Source: a virus
IMG/VR virus record: IMGVR_UViG_3300029448_000331
Coordinates: 1-21,757 of that record
DNA: 21,757 nt
Reading direction: 5' to 3' (one strand)
The position numbers and the translations under genes were made by a program. The notes beneath the pieces are model-generated. The model did no database searches. It had not been told where the DNA came from and was given only the letters and a program-made list of their open reading frames with translations. Below are positions 8,712 to 15,063 of this stretch, piece by piece; positions within the stretch are counted from its first letter, which is position 1; each line of letters opens with the position of its first letter.

Positions 8712-11082
8712 AATAGCCTTCCCATTCAGCATTAACAAAATTAGAAGGTAAGTGACTGTCATTAACAAGACTAATACTTAATCCTTCGTTTCTACTCTGC
8801 ACTGCAAATGTAAAAGAACCATCTTCAAGATTAACTGTACCAGCTAAACCTGTGCCAACTATCGTTCCAGTAAAAACTGTTGTAGAAGAACTTCTGGCTT
8901 GAGGTGTTACTGTTGATACAAAATATGCTGTATCATTATAACTTACTGTCCAGTTTCTTATTTGTAATCTACCTTGTCTTACTCTTGTTCTACTTCCTGA
9001 AGAGAATTGGTCTCCTAAGGCCATGTATTGTTGAGAAAATTGGTAAGTAAAAGTATATTGTTCTCCTATAAAATAATTAAAAGAAGTTATATCTCCTGCA
9101 ACAACTATACTTGTTCCTGATTGAGATATTATACTAATTTCTTGGCCAGCTACATTTGAAGCTTGAGCTGAACCTACTAACTTCATAGTATTATCTATAG
9201 TATACGGTAAAGTTATAGTTGTTCTATCTGTTCCACTACTATAACTTTCGCTAACACCTGTAGTAGTGTTTGAAACTTTTCTATCTAAATGAGTTAAAAA
9301 AGTAGCACCTGCATCTATAACAGCAGGAGATACATCTACAGTTTCTATATAAACACCATCTGACCGTTCTATTAATATGTATAAAATAGAACCAATAAAT
9401 TCTACATTAAGAATTGTAGTGTTTGAATTTGCACCATATTCCCATTTATGCCATGAACTTTGTAATCTTTTACCATCAGCATAAAACCATTGATAAACAT
9501 ATAAACAATTATTTTCTGAAGATGTTGAACTTAATGCAACTAACGTATTATCGTTATTTGCTAAAGCTATTTTAAATAAATTAGAAGGAATATACTTAGG
9601 TATATTAGCTGTTATATCTTCTCCTCTATTTGTTTCTCCATCACTTTCTACATAGTATTCTCTAAAGCCACTATAAGCACCTCTATTATAAGAAAAGAAT
9701 ACATTACTACCAGTACCTACTGGACTAACAATTTCTGTATTATTTTCATATTCAGTTGTTACTGAAACTGAAACATTAGAAGGTGTTAAGTTTGTAGAGC
9801 CATCTAATACAAATTGTGTTTGGTCTGAAAATAAAAGTAAACTTTCATCAAAAGGTATAGCTGAACGTAATATACTAACTTTAGTGTGACTAACATTTAA
9901 GTCTATATTATCTGTATCTAAAACATCTGTAACTGTTTCAGGAAAAAATTCGAAAAATTCACTAGACCTAGATAAGATAACATTCTCATCTGAAATCATT
10001 CCTAATCTATTATTAAAAAAGAAAATATCATTTATTTTACTGTCAACAAAACTAGGGTTTGGAGCACTGTCTAAGTCTCCTACTAATCTATCTCCCCATG
10101 CTGGTACAGTGTAATTAGTACCTGATATTGTATATTGACTACCATCTGCTTGAGATAGTCTAAAATTTCCGTCTGCTGTTCTTATCAATAATATAGGCAT
10201 TAAATCATAATTAAATCTAAATGAAATATTAGGTGCTATAGTTTCTTCCCATACACCTGTAGCATCTTGCCATTTAACATAATAATTATCAAAATTATTT
10301 GTGCTATCTCCTTTAATTTCTACTACTTGACCATCAATACCTGTAGCTGGTAAATCAGAAAAGTTTTGAACACCGTCATAAGTTATTGCACTAGCTTGGT
10401 TTCCATAACCATCAGAAGCACTAACAGCAAGTGTACCAGAAGATTTAACTATTTTAAAACTACTGTCTCCAATATTTGTTAAAGTAATATTTGTTGGAGA
10501 ACCTACTGCACTTTTTAATCCATCCCTAATAGTTTTAGTATTAGTTGTTGTAGAAGTGTAACTGTAAGTCGTACCATCAATAGTTATTGAATAGATGTTG
10601 CTAGTTGTTGAACTACCTACACCTGTAGTAACTTGATAAATAGCTTGTTCAATTTTACTTGGACTTACAGAATTTGACATTGCTACAGTTTTAGATTTAT
10701 TAACTATAAAAGTGTAATCATTAACTGTTAGACATTTAAAATCTGTTCTTGGTGCAGAAGTTGATAAATAATTTGTAGCATTTGAATTAGCAACTACTGT
10801 TTTAGCGTTACCATCAATATCATAAACTTGTATAGCTCCATTACTAATAACAACTATGTACCTTTCATTAGCATCTCTATTTATAGTATGTATATAGGCA
10901 TTAGATAAACTACTGTTTGTTATCTTTGCTACATAGTTGGATGGTGGCCTCTTTTTTAAACCTTCTACTACGTTAGAAAAACCATTAACTTGTAAAGTTG
11001 CTTGGTTATCAAGACGTAATATTTCTGGTTGTTGGCTTACACCTCCAATTAAATTTGAAATATTTCGTGATATTAAAGGCAT
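8692..11082 (-). CDS. Tail tubular protein B (T7 gp12-like nozzle)
   Basis: A 796-residue protein, practically the length of T7 gp12 (794 aa). The N-terminus MPLISRNISNLIGGVSQQPE with following QATLQVNGFSNVVEGLKKRP closely parallels T7 gp12 (ALISQSIKNLKGGISQQPDI ... QVNGWSSETEGLQKRPP). Other typical segments are FFNNRLGMISDENVILSRS near 355-375 and a C-terminal FVNAEWEGYYES end. Six copies form the nozzle of the short tail, below the gp11 ring, and the fibres attach at this level. The start sits 2 nt after the gp11 stop and has no SD, only an AT-rich leader, so it may depend on coupling. Its last 20 nt overlap the next gene. Confidence 0.95.
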   Translation of the reverse strand: MPLISRNISNLIGGVSQQPEILRLDNQATLQVNGFSNVVEGLKKRPPSNYVAKITNSSLSNAYIHTINRDANERYIVVISNGAIQVYDIDGNAKTVVANSNATNYLSTSAPRTDFKCLTVNDYTFIVNKSKTVAMSNSVSPSKIEQAIYQVTTGVGSSTTSNIYSITIDGTTYSYTSTTTNTKTIRDGLKSAVGSPTNITLTNIGDSSFKIVKSSGTLAVSASDGYGNQASAITYDGVQNFSDLPATGIDGQVVEIKGDSTNNFDNYYVKWQDATGVWEETIAPNISFRFNYDLMPILLIRTADGNFRLSQADGSQYTISGTNYTVPAWGDRLVGDLDSAPNPSFVDSKINDIFFFNNRLGMISDENVILSRSSEFFEFFPETVTDVLDTDNIDLNVSHTKVSILRSAIPFDESLLLFSDQTQFVLDGSTNLTPSNVSVSVTTEYENNTEIVSPVGTGSNVFFSYNRGAYSGFREYYVESDGETNRGEDITANIPKYIPSNLFKIALANNDNTLVALSSTSSENNCLYVYQWFYADGKRLQSSWHKWEYGANSNTTILNVEFIGSILYILIERSDGVYIETVDVSPAVIDAGATFLTHLDRKVSNTTTGVSESYSSGTDRTTITLPYTIDNTMKLVGSAQASNVAGQEISIISQSGTSIVVAGDITSFNYFIGEQYTFTYQFSQQYMALGDQFSSGSRTRVRQGRLQIRNWTVSYNDTAYFVSTVTPQARSSSTTVFTGTIVGTGLAGTVNLEDGSFTFAVQSRNEGLSISLVNDSHLPSNFVNAEWEGYYESGTN
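8717..8723 (-). promoter_or_regulatory. Ribosome binding site deciding the gp13-like start
   Basis: GGGAAGG on the minus strand, 5 nt before the ATG at 8711, inside the last codons of the gp12-like gene. It is the reason for preferring 8711 over the in-frame ATG at 8768. Confidence 0.7.
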
Positions 11083-11084
11083 AT

Positions 11085-11702
11085 TTATGAGCTAAATTTA
11101 ATTACATTACTTCTATTAACTATCTGTTGCTGGTCTAAACTATTAAATACGTTATGGTCAGCAGTGTCAGCTTCGGTTTGTTTAAGTAAAGCTAGTGAAG
11201 CTAATTCATCTTGTTGAGAATATTTATGAATTGCATTAGCTCCTAGAGTTCTATCGTGAAATATTCTACTAGCTCTTATAGTTATATATCTTCGAGCTTG
11301 TTCAGGAATAGTTTCAAATTCTAATAAGTATATTATCGTTGCGTAATCAAAATCTCTATCCCATATATTTGTTTCAGTAGCTAAGTTAAATAAATAACTA
11401 CCTCTCATTACTGGGTCATAAGAAATTTTTGAATATCTTAAATGGTCTAATTCTATATGAAGTACATCATTAGCTATAATAATTCTGTTGTTAGTATCTC
11501 TAACTAACTTTGCTTTCCAAGATGTATTAAATTTCCATCCTGCACTTTGTATTTCTCTATTTACTTCGTTAAGTATATTTACAGCCATACTAGCATCAAC
11601 TGGTAAACTTCCAGTTAGTGAGTTTACTGGAGCTTCTCCTATAGTAGAAAGAATTGTATTAACTGCTTCTAATTGTGTTGTTCTAGTTGTTATTGTTGCC
11701 AT
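11085..11702 (-). CDS. Tail tubular protein A (T7 gp11-like adaptor)
   Basis: A 205-residue protein matching T7 gp11 (196 aa) in size, order and sequence style. It opens with TTQLEAVNTILSTIGEAPVN and continues with a Leu/Glu-rich helix and SAGWKFNTSWKAKLVRD, all typical of this family. Twelve copies form the adaptor ring between portal and nozzle. It follows the capsid gene after a 69-bp gap containing a hairpin. The 5' leader is very AT-rich (AAAATTTATATAAAAAATT before ATG) and lacks an SD sequence. Confidence 0.93.
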   Translation of the reverse strand: MATITTRTTQLEAVNTILSTIGEAPVNSLTGSLPVDASMAVNILNEVNREIQSAGWKFNTSWKAKLVRDTNNRIIIANDVLHIELDHLRYSKISYDPVMRGSYLFNLATETNIWDRDFDYATIIYLLEFETIPEQARRYITIRASRIFHDRTLGANAIHKYSQQDELASLALLKQTEADTADHNVFNSLDQQQIVNRSNVIKFSS

Positions 11703-11723
11703 AATTTTTTATATAAATTTTGT

Positions 11724-11754
11724 GGAGAGGCGAAACTTTTGTCTCGCCTACTCC
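11724..11754 (-). terminator. Hairpin downstream of capsid gene; possible terminator or processing site
   Basis: On the minus strand AGGCGAGAC-AAAA-GTTTCGCCT forms a 9-bp stem (one G-T pair) with a 4-base loop, extended by GGAG/CTCC beyond a one-base bulge. It lies 18 bases past the capsid stop, where T7 has its main late terminator (Tphi). There is no run of T directly after it in either direction, so it is not a standard intrinsic terminator. It could be a phage-polymerase terminator, an RNase III site, or a 3' end stabiliser. Confidence 0.5.
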
Positions 11755-11771
11755 CTTACGTTTTAAGTCAA

Positions 11772-12722
11772 TTACTGTGCTTTGATTGTACAAGCTGACT
11801 CAGGCCTTAAAATTCCGTGACCTAAGGCAAGCTTACCAACCATTAATGTACCTTGTCTTCTGATGTCATATTCTGACTCCATTCCCAAGTCCATTAACTT
11901 AACAGTACCAATCGCAGATTTATGAAATACAACAGCACCAATATGTTGAGCATCAACATTGTAAGTGTTATTTGTACCAGAAATTGAAGACGACTGGTCA
12001 GTAAAAGCTGTTACTGCTGTGTTACTTTTTACTATGTTGATACCTGCAACTTTAATTACAGTTCCATCAGAGTAAACACCATTAGTACCACCGAAGTCTC
12101 TGTTTAACAGTTTATCAGTTTGTACTAATTGGTAGTAAACATCAGGTGTAACAATCGCATATCTGTCTTCTGAAGGTACATCTTTCTCATCCATTGCCTG
12201 AGCACATTCAAAGATTGAAGTTACCATAGAAGTAGCATTAGTCTTACAATCAGCATCAGTAATTTGAGTACCACCGTTAGATAGTCCTGAAATTGTAGTT
12301 GATGCTTGAGAAGCAAGAACAGCTAATTGAAGTAAATGTTGGTCTACTTTATTAGCCAATGCTCGACCCATCTCAGAAGAATATGTACTTCTTACGTCAT
12401 AATGATTTTTAGCTTCATCTATATTAGCTAAGAAAGCATTAGAAATAAGCAGGTCATCTATTGAGATAGTTTTCTCTGCGTGTTTTACTGCAGTACCAAC
12501 GATTTCATTACCTACTGTATGGTATGAAGCTGAAGTAGTTCCAATTACTGGAAACTGAGCTGACTTACCATTTGCGATTGAACGCACAGTAGACATTCCT
12601 AACATCTTATTCTCTCTAGCAAAAGTAGCAAGAACCTCGCCACTAAATACTTTTAAGAAAAGAGCATTAGTATCATTAGCACCGTTTACTTGACCTAAAC
12701 GTGATACAGTAGCGTTAGCCAT
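11772..12722 (-). CDS. Major capsid protein (T7 gp10A-like)
   Basis: A 316-residue HK97-fold-type shell protein, slightly shorter than T7 gp10A (345 aa). The N-terminal half (NGANDTNALFLKVFSGEVL, TVRSIANGKSAQFPVIGTTS, then KAEKTI-like KHAEKTISIDDLLISNAFLA) aligns well with T7 gp10. Also visible are EMGRALANKVDQHLLQLA and the C-terminal DIRRQGTLMVGKLALGHGIL. It has the best translation signals of the window: AAAGGA 7 nt before the ATG, a 135-bp leader carrying a hairpin, and a second hairpin just downstream. This fits very high expression. I see no second frame that would give a gp10B-like extension. Confidence 0.96.
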   Translation of the reverse strand: MANATVSRLGQVNGANDTNALFLKVFSGEVLATFARENKMLGMSTVRSIANGKSAQFPVIGTTSASYHTVGNEIVGTAVKHAEKTISIDDLLISNAFLANIDEAKNHYDVRSTYSSEMGRALANKVDQHLLQLAVLASQASTTISGLSNGGTQITDADCKTNATSMVTSIFECAQAMDEKDVPSEDRYAIVTPDVYYQLVQTDKLLNRDFGGTNGVYSDGTVIKVAGINIVKSNTAVTAFTDQSSSISGTNNTYNVDAQHIGAVVFHKSAIGTVKLMDLGMESEYDIRRQGTLMVGKLALGHGILRPESACTIKAQ

Positions 12723-12831
12723 GATTATATCCTTTACGTTTAAGTTTATTTAACACCATACATACTTTAACTGTTATCTCTTATTTATTACTCGCAAGTA
12801 ACTATTAAAAGGCAATCTATCTTTGTAAGGG

Positions 12832-12852
12832 CACTCCTCTTTAAGAAGAGTG
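12832..12852 (-). promoter_or_regulatory. Hairpin in the capsid 5' leader region
   Basis: On the minus strand CACTCTTC-TTAAA-GAGGAGTG forms an 8-bp stem (one G-T pair) and a 5-base loop. It sits 110 bp upstream of the capsid ATG and just past the stop of a 33-codon ORF. No T-run follows, so it is more likely an mRNA processing or stability element than a terminator. Confidence 0.5.
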
Positions 12853-12857
12853 AGTGA

Positions 12858-12959
12858 TTATAAATAAAATAAAATTAGTAAACCTATTATTTTAATAATG
12901 TTTTTATACCTGTTACTTCTGTGAAACCATAGTAAATCCAAAGTATCAGGAAATGTCAT
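12858..12959 (-). CDS. Very small hydrophobic-tailed ORF (33 aa), unknown
   Basis: ATG follows directly on the TAA of the preceding 20-codon ORF (TAAATG). The peptide reads MTFPDTLDLLWFHRSNRYKN followed by IIKIIGLLILFYL and a TAA stop, that is, a basic middle and a hydrophobic C-terminal end long enough for a short membrane segment. There is no SD; expression would depend on re-initiation. The promoter-like site at 12931-12947 falls inside it, which is an argument for either element alone. I do not recognise it. It may be a chance ORF in AT-rich DNA, although its exact junction with the upstream ORF continues the coupled chain. Confidence 0.4.
   Translation of the reverse strand: MTFPDTLDLLWFHRSNRYKNIIKIIGLLILFYL
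12931..12947 (-). promoter_or_regulatory. Weak candidate phage promoter upstream of capsid
   Basis: On the minus strand GATACTTTGGATTTACT matches 13 of 17 bases of the corresponding stretch at the 17092-17104 copy (GACACTTTAGATATAAT). It lies about 210 bp upstream of the capsid ATG, where T7 has phi10. Two positions of the CACTNTAG core differ, so this is tentative. Confidence 0.3.
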
Positions 12960-13022
12960 TTAGTATTTTTTCTTATACGTAGGTTTTTTTGGTTTAACTT
13001 TTTTAGTTTTTTTCTTTTTCAT
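12960..13022 (-). CDS. Lysine-rich 20-aa ORF, unknown
   Basis: Encodes MKKKKTKKVKPKKPTYKKKY and a TAA stop: 12 of 20 residues are Lys. The ATG overlaps the TGA of the preceding 35-codon ORF (ATGA), and its stop abuts the next ATG. A purine-rich stretch (AAGAAAGAAG) precedes the start. A peptide this basic could bind nucleic acid or the acidic interior of a virion, but that is speculation. I cannot assign a family; A-rich DNA produces Lys codons by chance, which is the main alternative. Confidence 0.4.
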   Translation of the reverse strand: MKKKKTKKVKPKKPTYKKKY

Positions 13023-13126
13023 TTTTTCTTCTTTCTTTTTTTAGGTTTTGGAAAAAATAAATTATCTATCCACTGAGTATAATTATCTAACCAACCTAAA
13101 AAACTTAAAATAATTTTATCAATCAT
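13019..13126 (-). CDS. 35-aa ORF with amphipathic N-terminus and basic tail, unknown
   Basis: Starts by one-base overlap with the upstream stop (TAATG) and ends in an ATGA overlap with the next ORF. The N-terminal 25 residues (MIDKIILSFLGWLDNYTQWI then DNLFF) look like a membrane-surface amphipathic or short hydrophobic helix with two Trp, and the tail PKPKKRKKKK is strongly basic. This hydrophobic-plus-basic layout is seen in small phage membrane effectors such as short holin-like peptides, and it lies right after holin-type genes. Function is unknown. Confidence 0.5.
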   Translation of the reverse strand: MIDKIILSFLGWLDNYTQWIDNLFFPKPKKRKKKK

Positions 13127-13347
13127 TAATCTAAACTTGAAATGCTTGTTATCTTTTTATTACCTGAGTATTCATCTGTAATTACTGTAGCATTAACTCT
13201 AGCACACTGGTATTTTGCATTACTAGACCTCTCAGCAATCCTTTTCATTTTTAAACAAGTTGCCATTTTCTGGTCTTGTATATAAAGATGTTCTTTCAAA
13301 ACAGAAGGTTCGCCTAGAAATAACAGTAGACTAATGACTATTTCCAT
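13126..13347 (-). CDS. Small protein with hydrophobic N-terminus and two cysteines, unknown
   Basis: A 73-residue protein starting MEIVISLLLFLGEPSVLKEH. The hydrophobic start could be a weak signal peptide or anchor. The rest has two Cys 18 residues apart (ATCLKMKRIAERSSNAKYQC), which could form a disulphide outside the cytoplasm. It overlaps the 3' end of the coiled-coil membrane gene by 17 nt with AAGG about 9 nt upstream. That nesting resembles Rz/Rz1 spanin pairs, but no lipobox cysteine is present, so I do not call it a spanin. Similar short proteins with paired Cys occur in marine phages; their role is unknown. Confidence 0.65.
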   Translation of the reverse strand: MEIVISLLLFLGEPSVLKEHLYIQDQKMATCLKMKRIAERSSNAKYQCARVNATVITDEYSGNKKITSISSLD

Positions 13348-13693
13348 TTGCTCTAACCTTATCTTTTAATTGTTCTATATCTTCTAAAGCTTTTTCTAAC
13401 TGCTTTTCAATATGCGTTAGCATAACTTGATTGTGAATATTTTTATCTAAAAGTTCTTGGTGTTTGTCTGTTTGTTTAAAAAGTTCTTCTAATAAGATGT
13501 ATTGCTCTTTATCTACGGTAGTTTGTTCACTTGCTTTTAACAAGTCAGAGTTCATTAATTCTCTTGAAGTTTCTAACGAAGTTAGCCTAGCTGTCACTTC
13601 CGTATAACCAAACACACCCATTGCAACTGCAATAACAATTCCAATCATATTTTTAATTGGCATAGCTACAGATGTATTTTCAGATACTTTCAT
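13331..13693 (-). CDS. Membrane-anchored coiled-coil protein, possible lysis-associated
   Basis: A 120-residue protein with a short N-terminal tail, one transmembrane segment at about 14-30 (KNMIGIVIAVAMGVFGY) and a long charged coiled coil from about 33 to 115 (ARLTSLETSRELMNSDLLKA ... EKQLEKALEDIEQLKDKVRA). The layout of an N-terminal anchor with a periplasmic coiled coil is that of inner-membrane spanins (Rz type), and it lies directly after the holin-like gene. Sequence alone does not prove spanin function, and an outer-membrane lipoprotein partner is not evident. It starts 9 nt after the holin stop. No good SD is visible. Confidence 0.7.
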   Translation of the reverse strand: MKVSENTSVAMPIKNMIGIVIAVAMGVFGYTEVTARLTSLETSRELMNSDLLKASEQTTVDKEQYILLEELFKQTDKHQELLDKNIHNQVMLTHIEKQLEKALEDIEQLKDKVRANGNSH

Positions 13694-13702
13694 GGTATAA
13701 TA

Positions 13703-14086
13703 TTATTTCTTCTTGAGTTTATTCATTGTAGTTACACCAAATGATGCACCCACGATTGTTAAAATAATATACCAAAACATAGGGTCAGCTTTTTGTAATA
13801 TTGACCAACCACGTTCCATTGTGTCTTGAGCTGGTGGCCAAAAATGGAGACCCATTAAAATTGTGAAAAAAAGACAAAGCCATTCATCTTTTAGAGAGTT
13901 ATCCTGTTGTCGTACTTGTTCTAATTGTACGCCAATTTTTGCAATATCAGCTTTACTTGTAGCTTCTATTTCTTTAGCTCGAATAATTTTATCCTTCTCC
14001 ATCTTATGCTGTATTCCTCCAATAATTTTTGAAGACACCATCCTTGTGAGAGGATTTTTTAAAATTGGTAATATAAAATTAAGCAT
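13703..14086 (-). CDS. Holin-like membrane protein (3-TM holin, GTA type)
   Basis: A 127-residue protein. The C-terminal half fits the family of 3-TM holins first named from gene transfer agents (PF11351): KDEWLCLFFTILMGLHFWPP near 66-85, an amphipathic AQDTMERGWSILQKADP segment, then MFWYIILTIVGASFGVTTMN near 103-122. The N-terminal half holds a basic charged helix (HKMEKDKIIRAKEIEATSKA). Holins permeabilise the inner membrane to time lysis. An ATG at 14155 would add 23 residues that lie within the HNH frame; the ATG at 14086 has AGG 7-8 nt upstream and overlaps the HNH stop by 8 nt, so it is preferred. No endolysin is visible next to it. Confidence 0.72.
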   Translation of the reverse strand: MLNFILPILKNPLTRMVSSKIIGGIQHKMEKDKIIRAKEIEATSKADIAKIGVQLEQVRQQDNSLKDEWLCLFFTILMGLHFWPPAQDTMERGWSILQKADPMFWYIILTIVGASFGVTTMNKLKKK

Positions 14087-14303
14087 TTTTTGACCTATTA
14101 TAATTTTTACTTGTTGCAGATAAATTACTTGGACTGTTGTTACTTGGGTTGCCATCTTTATGATGAACGTCTTTTCCTGCGACAGCTTTCACTCCAAGTT
14201 TTTTCTTAGCAATTCTTCGAGCTAAATTTCTACTAGCTCTGTTTTTCTTTTGCTCTGGCTTGGAGTGATAATTATTGTATTCGCTTTTATAGTCTCTACC
14301 CAT
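14079..14303 (-). CDS. Small HNH endonuclease-like protein
   Basis: A 74-residue protein. Residues 1-35 are basic (MGRDYKSEYNNYHSKPEQKK, then RRIAKKKLG). Residues 44-70 carry an HNH-type core: DVHHKDGNPSNNSPSNLSAT followed by SKNYNRSKN, with His47-His48, Asn60 and a terminal Asn in place of the last His. Stand-alone proteins of this length with the same MGRDYK...EQKKNRA start are common in marine phages. HNH proteins nick or cut DNA and can be homing enzymes or packaging helpers; the role here is not known. The ATG overlaps the scaffold stop (TAATG), implying coupled translation in the structural operon. Confidence 0.72.
   Translation of the reverse strand: MGRDYKSEYNNYHSKPEQKKNRASRNLARRIAKKKLGVKAVAGKDVHHKDGNPSNNSPSNLSATSKNYNRSKNA
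14094..14096 (-). promoter_or_regulatory. Ribosome binding site deciding the holin start
   Basis: AATAGGTCAAAAAATG on the minus strand: the AGG core stands 7 nt before the ATG at 14086. The upstream in-frame ATG at 14155 has no comparable site. Confidence 0.5.
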
Positions 14304-15061
14304 TAAATAACATTAGAAGCTTTTATTTTTTGAGCTACATCTTCTCTAAAAGCACTATCATCTTTGTATTTTGGATTGTTTATATCAGCTAGCATTTCTC
14401 CAATAGACCTATAAGCACCACTTGAAGCATCATTCTTTTGACCAGATAATAAATTAGGCTCATTATTAACTGAATTATATTTGGCTTGAATACCAGATAT
14501 AGCTAATTGAGCTTGGTCTAATGAACCATTATCCATAGTATCATTAAAAGCTTTTACTTCATTTGGAGCTAAATTATCTGAAGCCCATTGAACAATATTG
14601 TTATAATTTTCTGCACCACCTACTACAGCATGAACACTATTAACGTGCTTATCAGCTAAAGCAGATTGACCAGCAATATAACTGTCTACTAATTGTTTAT
14701 CTAATCCTAAATTTTCTAAATCTTTATATGATTTATCTGATAAAGAGCCATCTTTAGCATACTCATCATAGTAATTATCTAATTTAAAACCAGTTGCTTT
14801 TTCAGCTTCTTCTTTATTTATTTTTAGTTCGTCAGTTGTTACAGGTTTTTCTTCTGTAGACTTTGACATCTTTTGTTCTAACGCACCATAAGCTTTCGCT
14901 AATTCTTCTGCATTAGAAAATTTCTCAGGTAGCCATTCAGGTCTTTGCTCAGAAGTCTCACTCGCTTGTGGAGTTTGAGTTTCTTGATTGTCTTGAGCTT
15001 TGGCCTGTTCTTCTACTGAGGGATTTTCTTCTTCTTGATTTATTGTGATTGTATCAACCAT
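14303..15061 (-). CDS. Scaffolding protein (T7 gp9-like)
   Basis: A 252-residue acidic protein between portal and the head genes. It has a Gln/Glu/Thr-rich disordered N-terminus (EEENPSVEEQAKAQDNQETQ ...), a conserved RPEWLPEKFSNAEELAKAYG motif near 40-60 that is typical of T7-like scaffolds, and a positively charged C-terminal end (FREDVAQKIKASNVI) that usually contacts the capsid protein. Scaffold directs procapsid assembly and is lost on maturation. T7 gp9 is about 307 aa. It starts 2 nt after the portal stop and ends in a one-base overlap with the HNH gene. Unlike in T7, the capsid gene does not follow directly. Confidence 0.9.
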   Translation of the reverse strand: MVDTITINQEEENPSVEEQAKAQDNQETQTPQASETSEQRPEWLPEKFSNAEELAKAYGALEQKMSKSTEEKPVTTDELKINKEEAEKATGFKLDNYYDEYAKDGSLSDKSYKDLENLGLDKQLVDSYIAGQSALADKHVNSVHAVVGGAENYNNIVQWASDNLAPNEVKAFNDTMDNGSLDQAQLAISGIQAKYNSVNNEPNLLSGQKNDASSGAYRSIGEMLADINNPKYKDDSAFREDVAQKIKASNVI

Positions 15062-15063
15062 TA

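Noticed and set aside
12832-12852. Standard Rho-independent terminator before the capsid gene
   Set aside because: The stem is good but no T-run follows on either strand, and a terminator there would cut off the capsid gene from upstream transcription.
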